A stretch of 64,000 nucleotides of DNA, from contig JAUYGN010000148.1 in NCBI GenBank assembly GCA_030690545.1, forward strand, positions 1-64,000, written 5' to 3'. How positions within the stretch are numbered: the first letter of the stretch is position 1; each line of letters begins with the position of its first letter. Origin of the DNA: Solirubrobacteraceae bacterium. GTDB taxonomy: Bacteria; Actinomycetota; Thermoleophilia; Solirubrobacterales; Solirubrobacteraceae. The notes under the pieces were generated by a model. The model ran no database searches. It was given only the letters and a program-made list of their open reading frames with translations, and was not told where the DNA came from. This document shows positions 9,184 to 18,888 of the stretch, piece by piece. Made by a program: the position numbers and the translations under genes.

Positions 9184-10968
9184 TCAGTGCGTGGCGGATC
9201 GCGCGGCGAGTGACTGCAGAAACGCTCGCCAACCGCCGTGCTCGGTGATCTCCCGCGCGCCCACCACCGCGCTCGCCTCGCAGAGAAAGCCCTTCACGCT
9301 GCGTCCGTCGCGCAGCGCGAGCGTGCCGATCGACAACGGCGCCGGGATCGCGGCGACGAGGCGGCCGAACGCCTCGGTCGCGAGCTCCCAGATCTCGACC
9401 TCGATGCCGGGGCCTGCGGTCGGGTCGCCGTTGACGAGCCCCGGCTTGGCGGGCACGCTGCCGGGCAGCTCGTAGAGGCGGTAGGTTGGTGCGGTGCGTG
9501 TCGTCCGCACGAGCCGCGCGCCGAGCGCGACGAGCTCGTTGTTGAGCGGCTCGCCGGACAGGTGCGCGCCGACGACCGCCAGCGCGACCGTGCCGCCGCG
9601 CTGATCCTCGTCCGCATCGTCGGCGGGCTCGTCGCGCCAGCGCCCGCCGAGTGCCAGCAGCGCGCCGTCGGCGCCGGCCGGCGCGATCAGCGAGACGCCG
9701 AACGGCAGCCCGTCGGCGCGCGCGGCCGCGGGCAGCGCGATCGCGCACAGGTCCAGCAGGTTGACGAAGTTCGTGTAGGTGCCCAGCAGCGCGTTGCGCG
9801 CGAGGGGCTGGTCGGCGATCTCGGCGGCGGTGTACAGCGTCGGGGCGGTGGGAAGCAGCAGCGCGTCGGCCCGTTCCCAGATGCCGGCGCTCTGCAGCGC
9901 CAGCTCGCGCACGCGGTGCGCGGCACGGAAGGCGTCGACCGCTGCGGTGTCGCGGCCGGCCAGGATCACGTCGCGCACGATCGGGTCGACGTCGTGCGCG
10001 TGCGCGGCGATGAAGCTCCCGACGGCGGCGTAGCGCGCGGCGACCCAGGGCCCGTCGTACAGCAGCGAGGCGGCCTCGGTGAGCGGCGCGATGTCGATCT
10101 CGACGAGCTCCCAGCCGAGCGCGGTCGCGTGCTGCAGCGCGCGCTCCCAGGCGCCCGCGGCCTGGTCGTCGCCGCAGAACGACAGCTGATCGCGGCGGGC
10201 GACTGCGATCCGGGCGCCGACCGCGGCGCCGAGCGGTCGCTCGCGCGGCGACCCCCCGGCATCGGTGCGCGGTGACGCGCGCGCATAGGGATCGCCGGGA
10301 TCCGGTCCGCCGGCGGCCGCGAGCACGCGCGCGGCGTCCGCGACGTCGGCGGTCAGCACGGAGACGCAGTCCAGGCCCCGGCAGGCGGGCACGACGCCGC
10401 TCGTGCCGATCCGCCCGATCGTCGGCTTGAAGCCGACGATCCCGTTGAAGGCCGCCGGGACCCGGCCCGACCCCGCCGTGTCCGTCGCCAGCGCGAACGG
10501 GACGGTGCCGTCGGCGACGACGACCGCCGAGCCCGAGCTCGAGCCGCCCGAGACGTAGCGCGGGTCGGCCACGCTCGCGCACGCGCCGTAGGGCGTGCGC
10601 GTGCCGGTCAGGCCGGTCGCGAACTGGTCCATGTTCGTCTTTCCGATCGGGATCGCGCCCGCCGCGATCAGGCGCGCGACCGCGAACGCGCTGACGTCGG
10701 GCGTGTAGGCGAACGCCGGGCATGCCGCCGTCGTGGGCGTGCCGGCGAGGTCGATGTTGTCCTTGATCGCGAACGGGACGCCGTACAGGGGCAGCTCCGG
10801 CGACGCCGTGCGCAGCTGGGCGAGCCAGGCCTTGACGTCGCGCCACGGGGCGAGCGAGATCCAGGCCGGCCCGGCCGCCGAGCGCGCGCACTCGTAGGCG
10901 CGCTCGACGACCTCGGCCGGGTCCAGCGAGCCTCCGCGGTAGCCCGCGAGCAGCGTCGCGATGCTCAT
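9184..10968 (-). CDS. atzF: Allophanate hydrolase (amidase-signature domain plus C-terminal domain)
   Basis: PLYGVPFAIKDNIDLAGTPTTAACPAFAY, YVSGGSSSGSAVVVA, ATDTAGSGRVPAAFNGIVGFKPT; C-terminal domain ...SVKGFLCEASAVVGAREITEHGGWRAFL. Confidence 0.9.
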   Translation of the reverse strand: MSIATLLAGYRGGSLDPAEVVERAYECARSAAGPAWISLAPWRDVKAWLAQLRTASPELPLYGVPFAIKDNIDLAGTPTTAACPAFAYTPDVSAFAVARLIAAGAIPIGKTNMDQFATGLTGTRTPYGACASVADPRYVSGGSSSGSAVVVADGTVPFALATDTAGSGRVPAAFNGIVGFKPTIGRIGTSGVVPACRGLDCVSVLTADVADAARVLAAAGGPDPGDPYARASPRTDAGGSPRERPLGAAVGARIAVARRDQLSFCGDDQAAGAWERALQHATALGWELVEIDIAPLTEAASLLYDGPWVAARYAAVGSFIAAHAHDVDPIVRDVILAGRDTAAVDAFRAAHRVRELALQSAGIWERADALLLPTAPTLYTAAEIADQPLARNALLGTYTNFVNLLDLCAIALPAAARADGLPFGVSLIAPAGADGALLALGGRWRDEPADDADEDQRGGTVALAVVGAHLSGEPLNNELVALGARLVRTTRTAPTYRLYELPGSVPAKPGLVNGDPTAGPGIEVEIWELATEAFGRLVAAIPAPLSIGTLALRDGRSVKGFLCEASAVVGAREITEHGGWRAFLQSLAARSATH

Positions 10969-11023
10969 CGCGCGGGCCAGATCGGCGACCTGCCGCCGAT
11001 CTCGGTGCGGCGACGGCGTGATC

Positions 11024-12670
11024 TCACGCCGGCTGCAGCTCGGGCTTCGTCTCGTCCGGCACCTCCGCGGGCCTGCCGAGCGACATGCGCTCGGCGTAGT
11101 CCTCGACGTCGACCGGATCGCTGAGATCGATCTCGCGCTCGGGGACGCCGAGCCGTGAGAACGCCAGGCAGACGACGGCCATCAGCGCGTAGCCGAGCGC
11201 GAGCTTCGCCTGGACGTCGTCGGGCGACAGCGAGACCTCCTCGCCGTGGATCAGCCCGACGAGGGTCAGGGCGGCGCCGAGGAAGCTGAACCCGGCCGCC
11301 CACAGGAAGCGGCGGTCGATCATGAAGACCGCGATCGCGCCGAGCACCATGCCGGCGAGCACGGCGCCCTCGCCGAGCTTCAGCAGCCCGTCGTAGACGA
11401 CGCCGGCGTTGCCGAGCGCCTCCGAGCCGACGTCGGCGGCGCTCGTCCCGGCCGCCGCCAGCGAGTTGTTGATCAGCCCGGTCGCCCAGGCGGCGACGTT
11501 CGGCACGAGCGCGAGCACGATCGCCGCGTAGTGCGCCTTGGGCACCGCGCGGAACGCCTGGGCGCCGATCACGAGGCCGATGTAGAGCAGCACCGGCACG
11601 ATCGCCGGGATCGGCAGCAGGGCGCCGAGCAGCGGGAACAGCCCGAAGAAGCACAGCACGAAGATCAGCACGCCGGTCGCCAGCGAGTAGCTGACGCCGC
11701 CGCCGGCGGCCTTCCAGCCGGGGTGCCCGACGTAGACGGCGGGCGGGAACGGGCTGCCGAGCGACGATCCGACGACGGCGCCGGTGCCGTCGGCGAGCAG
11801 CACGTGGCGCAGGTTGTACTTGTCGCCCGCGGCGGCCGCGCTCTCGACGTTGCTCATCGCCTCGGTGAAGTTGTAGATGCCCAGCGGGATCGCGGTCGCC
11901 AGCAGCGGCGAGATGCCGCCCAGCCCGTCGATCAGCAGGTCGACGTTCAGCGACGGGATGCCGATCGCGATGTCCTTCGCCGCGCTCGTCACGGCGGCGG
12001 TCTCCATGAAGCCGCCGCCCCAGGCGATCGCCGAGCCCAGCAGCAGCGCGGCCAGGCCGATCGGGAAGTTGCCCGGCAGCCGCACGCCCGAGATGAAGCC
12101 GATGATGATCAGCGCGAGCACCGGCAGCGCGATCCACGCCGCCTCCCACATCTGCGCCGCGGGACCCATCGAGATGAACGTGATCGAGATGCCGGCGAGG
12201 GTGCCCAGCAGCGCCGCGCGCGGCGTGAACCTGCGGATCGACGGACCCACGAAGGCGCCGATCAGGATGATCACGCCGATGATGAAGGCCCACGCCAGGC
12301 CGGCCGTCCAGGCCGCGATCGGGTCGTTCGTCGCGATGAACGTCGGCAGCATCACGACGAACGTGACGATGAACATGTGCGGCACGCTCGGTCCGAACGG
12401 CAGCGCGGTCACGTCGCTGCGCCCCTCCTTGCGGGCCAGCTGCCGGGCCAGGTAGAAGTAGAAGACGTTGCCGACGAGCAGCCCGACGCCGAGCGCGGGC
12501 AGGATCGTCCCGAAGACGTCACCGCCCGAGATCCGCACGACGCCGGCCGCCAGGCCGGCGAGCACGAGCACGTTGACGAGCATGTTGATGCCCAGTCCGA
12601 AGAAGGCGTTGAGGTCGCCGCGCGTCCAGAGCGGCGGCGACGACGGGGCGGGAATGGCGGCGGTGGGCAT
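11024..12670 (-). CDS. NCS2/xanthine-uracil-permease-like membrane transporter
   Basis: Multi-TM protein; GDLNAFFGLGINMLVNVLVLAGL..., TALPFGPSVPHMF..., located between atzF and biuH-like gene. Confidence 0.7.
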   Translation of the reverse strand: MPTAAIPAPSSPPLWTRGDLNAFFGLGINMLVNVLVLAGLAAGVVRISGGDVFGTILPALGVGLLVGNVFYFYLARQLARKEGRSDVTALPFGPSVPHMFIVTFVVMLPTFIATNDPIAAWTAGLAWAFIIGVIILIGAFVGPSIRRFTPRAALLGTLAGISITFISMGPAAQMWEAAWIALPVLALIIIGFISGVRLPGNFPIGLAALLLGSAIAWGGGFMETAAVTSAAKDIAIGIPSLNVDLLIDGLGGISPLLATAIPLGIYNFTEAMSNVESAAAAGDKYNLRHVLLADGTGAVVGSSLGSPFPPAVYVGHPGWKAAGGGVSYSLATGVLIFVLCFFGLFPLLGALLPIPAIVPVLLYIGLVIGAQAFRAVPKAHYAAIVLALVPNVAAWATGLINNSLAAAGTSAADVGSEALGNAGVVYDGLLKLGEGAVLAGMVLGAIAVFMIDRRFLWAAGFSFLGAALTLVGLIHGEEVSLSPDDVQAKLALGYALMAVVCLAFSRLGVPEREIDLSDPVDVEDYAERMSLGRPAEVPDETKPELQPA

Positions 12671-12685
12671 CGAGAGCGTCCCTCT

Positions 12686-13399
12686 CTAGTTGACGACGAC
12701 GTGTGCGGTGGCGGCGAGAGCCGGCGCCGGGAGGTGGGCGAGCAGGTCCTGCGAGGAGGCGACCCAGCCGAAGATCCCGCCCTGCGCGGCGATCATCTTC
12801 AGGCCGACCTCCTGGAACTCCGGGAAGTAGGAGCCGACGCAGTCGGCGAGCACGAGGCACTCGAAGCCGCGGTCGTTGGCCTCGCGAACCGTGGTGTGGA
12901 CGCAGACCTCGGTCGTCACGCCGGTCACGACGAGGTGCGTGATGCCGGCGTTGCGGAGGATGTGCTCGAGGTCGGTCGCGAAGAACGCGCCCTTGCCGGG
13001 CTTGTCGAGCACGACCTCGCCCGCGATCGGCGCGAGCTCGTCGATGATCCCGTGGCCCTGCTCGCCGCGCACGAGAATGCGGCCGTTGGGCCCCGCAGCG
13101 CCGATCGGCGTGTCCAGCCTGCCGCGGGCGAGCTTGCTCGGTGGGCAGTCGGTGAGGTCGGGCCGGTGCCCCTCGCGGGTGTGGATGATCGCCATCCCGG
13201 CGGCTCGCGCGGCCGCAAGCACGGCCTGCAGCGGCTCGACGACCTGCGACAGCAGCGAGACGTCGTTGCCGAGCAGCGCGCCGAACCCGCCCGGGGAGAG
13301 GAAGTCGCGCTGCATGTCGATGATGACGAGCGCGGTGACGGCGGTGTCGAACGGGAAGGGGTAGGGCTCGGCGTCGATGGCGGCGGGCTCGGAATGCAT
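12686..13399 (-). CDS. Isochorismatase-fold cysteine hydrolase, biuret amidohydrolase-like
   Basis: [71 protein letters not shown]; adjacency to atzF. Confidence 0.8.
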   Translation of the reverse strand: MHSEPAAIDAEPYPFPFDTAVTALVIIDMQRDFLSPGGFGALLGNDVSLLSQVVEPLQAVLAAARAAGMAIIHTREGHRPDLTDCPPSKLARGRLDTPIGAAGPNGRILVRGEQGHGIIDELAPIAGEVVLDKPGKGAFFATDLEHILRNAGITHLVVTGVTTEVCVHTTVREANDRGFECLVLADCVGSYFPEFQEVGLKMIAAQGGIFGWVASSQDLLAHLPAPALAATAHVVVN

Positions 13400-13438
13400 C
13401 GGAGAGGTGTGCCTTTCTGTCTGTCAGCGCCGCGACCG

Positions 13439-13448
13439 TTGTATGCAA
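13439..13448. promoter_or_regulatory. Palindromic TTGTATGCAA, candidate GntR operator copy 1
   Basis: Perfect 10-mer shared with 13604-13613; intergenic between divergent genes. Confidence 0.45.
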
Positions 13449-13588
13449 TCCGGTCCACAGCGTGTGGATTGGTGGCAACCTACGGCGGTGCCCGAGCGTG
13501 CCGCATTGGCCAATGGGCCCAAGTAGAAACGGCATGTTTCGCCATCTGGTCCATGTGAGCGGAGGACCGCCCGCACTACGGTCGGGGC

Positions 13589-14788
13589 ATGATGAGTACG
13601 TCGTTGTATGCAACTGATCGCGCCGTCGAGGCGCTCGCCGCCGCACGGCCGATGCTCGTCGGCGTCGTGCCGGCGGGGGAGGTCGTCGCGCACCTCGCCG
13701 CCGGTGGCGCCTGCCACGCCGGCCCTCCGATCGGCTCGGCGGCGATGTGCCCGCCGATGCGCGCGGCGCTCGGCGTCGCGCTCGCGCTCGAGGGGGTCGC
13801 CGACTCGCCGGCGGAGGCGCTCGCTCTCGCCGACGGCGGGCGCGTCGCGCTCGCGCCCAATCACGACTGCGGCGGCGTCGGGCCGATGTCGGGCGTCGTG
13901 ACCGGCTCGATGCCGGTGCTCGTCGCGCGCGACGAGGCGACCGGACTGCAGGCCTGGTGCCCGCTCAACGAGGGCTCGGGCAGGGTGCTGCGCTATGGCG
14001 CCGACGACGAGGAGGTCGTCGCGCGGCTGATCTGGATGCGCGACGTGCTGGCGCCCGAGCTCGCGCGAGCGCTGCAGGTGCACGGTCCGCTCGGACTGCT
14101 CGAGCTGCACGCGCGCTCGCTGCAGCTCGGCGACGAGGCGCACCACCGGACGGAGGCCGGCACGGAGCTGATCGCCGACGCGCTCGCGCCGCTGGAGCCC
14201 GACGTCGACGCGTTCATCCGTTGCAACGGCCAGTTCTTCCTCAACGTCGCGATGGTCTTCGCCAAGCTCGCGCTCGTCTGCGCCGAGGGCGTCGCGGGCT
14301 CGTCGCTGGTGACCGCCGTCGCTCGCAACGGCGTCGAGGTCGGCGTCAAGCTGTCGGGCACCGGCGATCGCTGGTTCGTCGGACCTGCCGCGTTGCCCGA
14401 CCCCGCCGCGCTGTACCCCGGCTATGCGCGCGACGACATGCAGGCCGATCTCGGCGACTCGGCGATCGTCGAGGTCTACGGCCTCGGCGCGCTGGCGATC
14501 GGCGCCTCGCCGCTGTCGGCGCCGTCGGTCGGGATCGACTCGGCGTCGATCCCCGAGCGAATGGTCGCGTTCCGCTCGATCGCCGCCCGCGAGCACCCGG
14601 CGCTGTCGCTGCCCGACGGCCCGGCGATCCTCGGCGTCGACGCGCGCGCCGTCGTGCGCACCGGCGTCGTGCCGCCGATCCACACCGGCATCGCCCATCG
14701 CAGGCCCGGCGTCGGCCAGATCGGCGGCGGCGTGACGCTGCCACCGTTGTCGGCCTTCGTCGCGGCGGTCGCGGCGCTCGATGGCTGA
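13589..14788 (+). CDS. DUF1116 (YlbE/YahG-like, FdrA-associated family) protein
   Basis: GPPIGSAAMCPPMRAALG, LAPNHDCGGVGPMSGVVTGSMPVLVA, CPLNEGSGRVLRYGA, CNGQFFLNVAMVFAKL; family by recall. Start uncertain (13589 or nearby). Confidence 0.75.
   Translation: MMSTSLYATDRAVEALAAARPMLVGVVPAGEVVAHLAAGGACHAGPPIGSAAMCPPMRAALGVALALEGVADSPAEALALADGGRVALAPNHDCGGVGPMSGVVTGSMPVLVARDEATGLQAWCPLNEGSGRVLRYGADDEEVVARLIWMRDVLAPELARALQVHGPLGLLELHARSLQLGDEAHHRTEAGTELIADALAPLEPDVDAFIRCNGQFFLNVAMVFAKLALVCAEGVAGSSLVTAVARNGVEVGVKLSGTGDRWFVGPAALPDPAALYPGYARDDMQADLGDSAIVEVYGLGALAIGASPLSAPSVGIDSASIPERMVAFRSIAAREHPALSLPDGPAILGVDARAVVRTGVVPPIHTGIAHRRPGVGQIGGGVTLPPLSAFVAAVAALDG
13604..13613. promoter_or_regulatory. Palindromic TTGTATGCAA, candidate GntR operator copy 2, inside annotated DUF1116 5' end
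   Basis: Identical 10-mer to 13439-13448. Confidence 0.4.
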
Positions 14789-14871
14789 CGTTCGCGCCCT
14801 CGCGGAGGTCGAGTGGCGGATCTCATGTCGTCACGACCTCGAGGACGCCACTCGGCGACACTAGGGACCTG

Positions 14872-15573
14872 ATGGCACGGTCCAACGGCGGCGAACGCGG
14901 GATGTCCCACGCCGAGCGCGTCTACACCGGTCTGCGTGAGCAGCTGCTGCGCGGTGAGCTGCCGGTCGGGCGCCGACTCGTCGAGCAGCAGCTCGCGGCC
15001 GACTTCCAGACGAGCCGCACGCCGGTGCGCGAGGCGCTGCGCCGCCTCGAGGGCGACGGGCACATCGTGCGCGACCGCGGCGGCGGACTGTCGCCGAGCG
15101 CGCCGAGCGTCAAGTCGATGCGCGAGCTCTACGAGGTGCGCGTGGCGATCGAGGAGCTCGCCGCTCGACGCGCGGCGACGTCGGGCGACCGCAGCCGGAT
15201 CGAGGCGATCGAGCAGGAGTGGCGGGCGCTGCGCGCCGCCTGGCACGGCTCGCGCGTCCTCCCGCGCGGCCCGGACTTCGTCCACGCCGACGAGGGCTTT
15301 CACCGCGCGCTCGCGGCTGCCAGCGGCAACGACGTCGCCGAGACGCTGCTCGGCGACCTCAACGACCGCATCCGGATCCTGCGCGTGCACGACTTCACGA
15401 CCGACGATCGCATCGGCGCGACGATCACCGAGCATCTGGAGATCCTCACCTGCGTCCTCGGTCGCGACGCCGATGCCGCCGCGGCCTTCATGCGAGCGCA
15501 CGTCCAGCGCTCCGCGCTCGTCGTCCGCGAGCGCGTCGGGGAGGCGCTGACGCGGATGTTCGAGCTGCCCTAG
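14872..15573 (+). CDS. GntR family (FCD domain) transcriptional regulator
   Basis: GRRLVEQQLAADFQTSRTPVREALRRLEGDGHIV wHTH plus FCD domain (LYEVRVAIEELAARRA, HRALAAASGN, EHLEIL). Confidence 0.92.
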   Translation: MARSNGGERGMSHAERVYTGLREQLLRGELPVGRRLVEQQLAADFQTSRTPVREALRRLEGDGHIVRDRGGGLSPSAPSVKSMRELYEVRVAIEELAARRAATSGDRSRIEAIEQEWRALRAAWHGSRVLPRGPDFVHADEGFHRALAAASGNDVAETLLGDLNDRIRILRVHDFTTDDRIGATITEHLEILTCVLGRDADAAAAFMRAHVQRSALVVRERVGEALTRMFELP

Positions 15574-15757
15574 CCGGACGACGGACGAGCCGTCGGTCGT
15601 CGGGGCGAGGGCATCGTGGAGCGACCGAGCGAGGGCGGGTGGAGCGGGGCGCGGCGCGCGGCCGTCCGCCCCGAACGCGCGAGCATGCAATCCTGAACGT
15701 GCAAGACCGCGTGCGCTTGGAGTCAACGGGCGCATCGACCGCTACGGTCCCCAGCGC

Positions 15758-16729
15758 ATGTCCGCCTCCGAGCGACATACCCGTCATCGCCACCTGCCGT
15801 CGGCCCGCAGCCGGGCCCGGACGCAGCCGGTCACGCCGCCCGCGCGCGTTGCCCCGGCGCCGACGGACGCGCGCAACGTGATCGAGTTTCGCAACGTCTG
15901 CATGCACTACCCGGCCGGCGACATCGGCCTCGACGGCGCGTCGTTCAACGTGCGCCGCGGCGAGTTCCTCTTCATCGTCGGCTCGACCGGCTCGGGCAAG
16001 TCGACGATCATGCGCCTGCTGATCAAGGAGCGCGAGCCGACGTCGGGCTCGATCCGCGTCGCCGGCCGCGACCTCGGCTCGCTCGAGCACAACAAGGTCC
16101 CGTACTACCGGCGCAACATCGGCGTCGTCTTCCAGGACTTCAAGCTGCTGCCCAACCGGACCGTGTACGACAACGTCGCCTACGCGCTGTCGGCGACGGG
16201 CGCGCGCCGCAAGGAGATCCGCACGAAGGTCCCCGACGTCCTGCGCCTGACCGGCCTGTCGACGAAGCTGCACAACTACCCCGACCAGCTCTCGGGGGGC
16301 GAGCAGCAGCGCGTCGCCGTCGCCCGCGCGTTCGTCAACCATCCGCCGCTGCTGCTGGCCGACGAGCCGACCGGCAACCTCGACCCGAACACGTCGCTGG
16401 GGATCATGCAGCTGCTGTACCGGATCTACCGCGCCGGCACGACCGTGCTCGTCGCAACCCACGACGCGCACATGGTCGATCGCATGCGCCGGCGCGTGAT
16501 CGAGCTGCGCGGCGGCCAGATCATCCGCGACGAGGCCAGCGGCCTGTACGCCCAGGGCGATCAGACGACCGCCGAGTTCAGCGACATGCTCGACCGCGCC
16601 TACGGCGAGCTCGGCCGCGATCAGCCGCCCGACGACTTCATGCCCCGGACCGATCAGCCGGTCGGCGGCACGTCGCGCCTGCACACACACTCCGATCCGC
16701 CCACCGGCGGCGGCTTCACGAACTACTGA
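15758..16729 (+). CDS. ftsE: Cell division ATP-binding protein FtsE
   Basis: Walker [37 protein letters not shown]; immediately upstream of ftsX. Confidence 0.93.
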   Translation: MSASERHTRHRHLPSARSRARTQPVTPPARVAPAPTDARNVIEFRNVCMHYPAGDIGLDGASFNVRRGEFLFIVGSTGSGKSTIMRLLIKEREPTSGSIRVAGRDLGSLEHNKVPYYRRNIGVVFQDFKLLPNRTVYDNVAYALSATGARRKEIRTKVPDVLRLTGLSTKLHNYPDQLSGGEQQRVAVARAFVNHPPLLLADEPTGNLDPNTSLGIMQLLYRIYRAGTTVLVATHDAHMVDRMRRRVIELRGGQIIRDEASGLYAQGDQTTAEFSDMLDRAYGELGRDQPPDDFMPRTDQPVGGTSRLHTHSDPPTGGGFTNY

Positions 16730-16742
16730 AGCGAGATCGACG

Positions 16743-17639
16743 GTGAACTTCGGCTTCTTCCTGCGTGAGGTCACGCGCTCGCTGCGACGCGACGCGGGCC
16801 CGCCGTTCGCGGCGATGGCATCCGTGCTCGTGACGATGCTCGTCCTCGGCGTCTTCATCCCGATCGTGCAGGCGACGAACGGCGCTGCCAACGAGGTGCG
16901 CGCCAAGGTCCTCGTCGACGTCTTCCTCAAGACGACGGCGACCGATGCCGACGCCGAGAGCGTCCGGCGCCAGCTGACGCAGAACACGCCGCACGTCGGC
17001 CGGGTCGAGTTCGTCTCCAAGGCCGAGGCCTACGAGCGCGAGAAGAAGCAGAACCCCGAGGCCTACGAGCTGCTCGGCTCCAACCCGCTGCCCGACACCT
17101 TCCGCGTGACCCCGAGCTCGCCCGGCGACGTCGGCAAGCTCGTCGACGCGCTCGCGCCGGTCACGCCGAGCGGCGAGCGCAGCGTGGTCCACCCGGCGAT
17201 CGACGAGGTCAAGAACCGTCGCGACGAGACGACGAAGATCCTCTCCGCGACGCATGTCGTGAAGCTCAGCATGGGTCTGCTGACGGCGCTGCTCGTGCTC
17301 GCCTCCGTCCTGCTGATCTCCAACACGATCCGCCTGTCGCTGATGGCCCGTCGCCGCGAGGTCGCGGTCATGAAGCTCGTCGGCGCGACGAACTGGTTCA
17401 TCCGCTGGCCGTTCGTGCTCGAAGGGATCTTCGTCGGGGCGATGGGTGGCCTGATGGCGATCTTGCTCCTGCTCGTCGCCAAGGTCGCGTTCATCGACCC
17501 GCTGAAGGCCGACTTCTCGCTGATCGCCGCACCCGAGACGATCAACTTCGGGCTGCTCGTCGGGGTGCTGCTGCTCGCCAGCGTGCTCGTCTCGGCGGCC
17601 GGCTCGGGACTGTCGCTGCGTCGCTTCCTGCGCGTCTGA
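16743..17639 (+). CDS. ftsX: Permease-like cell division protein FtsX
   Basis: MNFGFFLREVTRSLRRD...; 4-TM FtsX pattern, adjacent to ftsE. Confidence 0.92.
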   Translation: MNFGFFLREVTRSLRRDAGPPFAAMASVLVTMLVLGVFIPIVQATNGAANEVRAKVLVDVFLKTTATDADAESVRRQLTQNTPHVGRVEFVSKAEAYEREKKQNPEAYELLGSNPLPDTFRVTPSSPGDVGKLVDALAPVTPSGERSVVHPAIDEVKNRRDETTKILSATHVVKLSMGLLTALLVLASVLLISNTIRLSLMARRREVAVMKLVGATNWFIRWPFVLEGIFVGAMGGLMAILLLLVAKVAFIDPLKADFSLIAAPETINFGLLVGVLLLASVLVSAAGSGLSLRRFLRV

Positions 17640-17691
17640 GGGCCCGCTGCTGAGCCCGCCCGCGCGGGCTGTCTCTACCGTGTAGGACCGC

Positions 17692-18888
17692 ATGTCCGCC
17701 CGCCTGCCCAGCTCGAAGGTCGTCCTCGTCCTGCTGCTGCCGTGCATGCTCGTGCTCGGGATCTGGCTCGGCGGGCACCCCCGCTACCTGATCAGCCCGG
17801 TCGCCGACGTGCTCGTCGGTCCCGAGGAGCGGCGCATCACGCTCGAGGCGCTCGACACGGTCTACGACCGCTACTACCGGTCCGTCGATCGCGGCAAGCT
17901 GTCGGACGCGGCGATCGCCGGCGCGGTGCAGGACCTCGACGACCGCTTCTCGGCCTATCTCTCCCCGGAGGACTACAGCACGTTCGAGCAGTCGCTCAAC
18001 AACGAGTTCTCGGGCGTGGGAACGGCCGTGCGCGGCGTCGAGACGGGTCTGCTCGTCGTGACCGTCTATCCCGACTCGCCGGCCAGGAAGGCGGGCCTGC
18101 GCGAGGGCGACATCGTCACCCAGGCCGGCGGTCGCAACCTCGCCGGGCTTCCCGAGGGCGCCGCGACCGCCCGGATCAAGGGTCGCGAGGGAACGATCGT
18201 GACGTTGACGATCCGCCGCGGCGAGCGCACCTTCAGGCGGCAGATCGAGCGCGCGCGGATCAGCGTGCCGGTCGTCAGCTCCAAGCTCGCCGATGCGGAC
18301 GGCACGCGCGTCGCGCACATCGCGCTGTCGACGTTCGGACCGCGCACCGCGCATGTCGAGATGACGGCCGCGATCCGCCGGGCCAAGCAGCGCAACGCGA
18401 AGGGCATCGTCCTCGACCTGCGCGGCAACGGCGGCGGCCTCGTCACCGAGGCGCAGCTCGTGGCGAGCATGTTCATCGCCGAGGGTCCGATCGTCACGAC
18501 GCGCGGGCGCGCGGTGAAGGAGCGGACGCTGTCGGCGGTCGGTCAGCCGATCGCCGGCAAGCTCCCGACGGTCGTGCTCGTCGATCGCGGCACCGCGTCG
18601 GCGTCGGAGATCGTCGCCGGCGCGCTGCAGGACACCAAGCGCGCCAAGCTCGTCGGCGTGCCGACCTTCGGCAAGGGCGTCTTCCAGGAGATCCTGCCGC
18701 TCGCCAACGGCGGAGCGCTGGATATCACCGTCGGCCAGTACTTCCTGCCGAGCGGGCGCAACCTCGGCGGCGCAGGGACCAATCAGGGGCAGGGCCTGAA
18801 GCCCGACGTGCAGGCCCGGGACGATCCCGACACCGAGCGCGACGAGGCGCTCGATCGCGCGCTCGCCGTGCTGGCCGACGAGCTGTGA
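17692..18888 (+). CDS. S41 family C-terminal processing peptidase (PDZ)
   Basis: LSPEDYSTFEQSLNNEFSGVGTAVRG, KGIVLDLRGNGGGLV, RGTASASEIVAGALQDTKRAKLVG (Ser), FGKGVFQ (Lys). Confidence 0.95.
   Translation: MSARLPSSKVVLVLLLPCMLVLGIWLGGHPRYLISPVADVLVGPEERRITLEALDTVYDRYYRSVDRGKLSDAAIAGAVQDLDDRFSAYLSPEDYSTFEQSLNNEFSGVGTAVRGVETGLLVVTVYPDSPARKAGLREGDIVTQAGGRNLAGLPEGAATARIKGREGTIVTLTIRRGERTFRRQIERARISVPVVSSKLADADGTRVAHIALSTFGPRTAHVEMTAAIRRAKQRNAKGIVLDLRGNGGGLVTEAQLVASMFIAEGPIVTTRGRAVKERTLSAVGQPIAGKLPTVVLVDRGTASASEIVAGALQDTKRAKLVGVPTFGKGVFQEILPLANGGALDITVGQYFLPSGRNLGGAGTNQGQGLKPDVQARDDPDTERDEALDRALAVLADEL

Noticed and set aside
6231-9248. 1005-aa plus-strand ORF
   Set aside because: Antisense to the SpoIIE phosphatase, low-complexity R/A/D composition, no family features.
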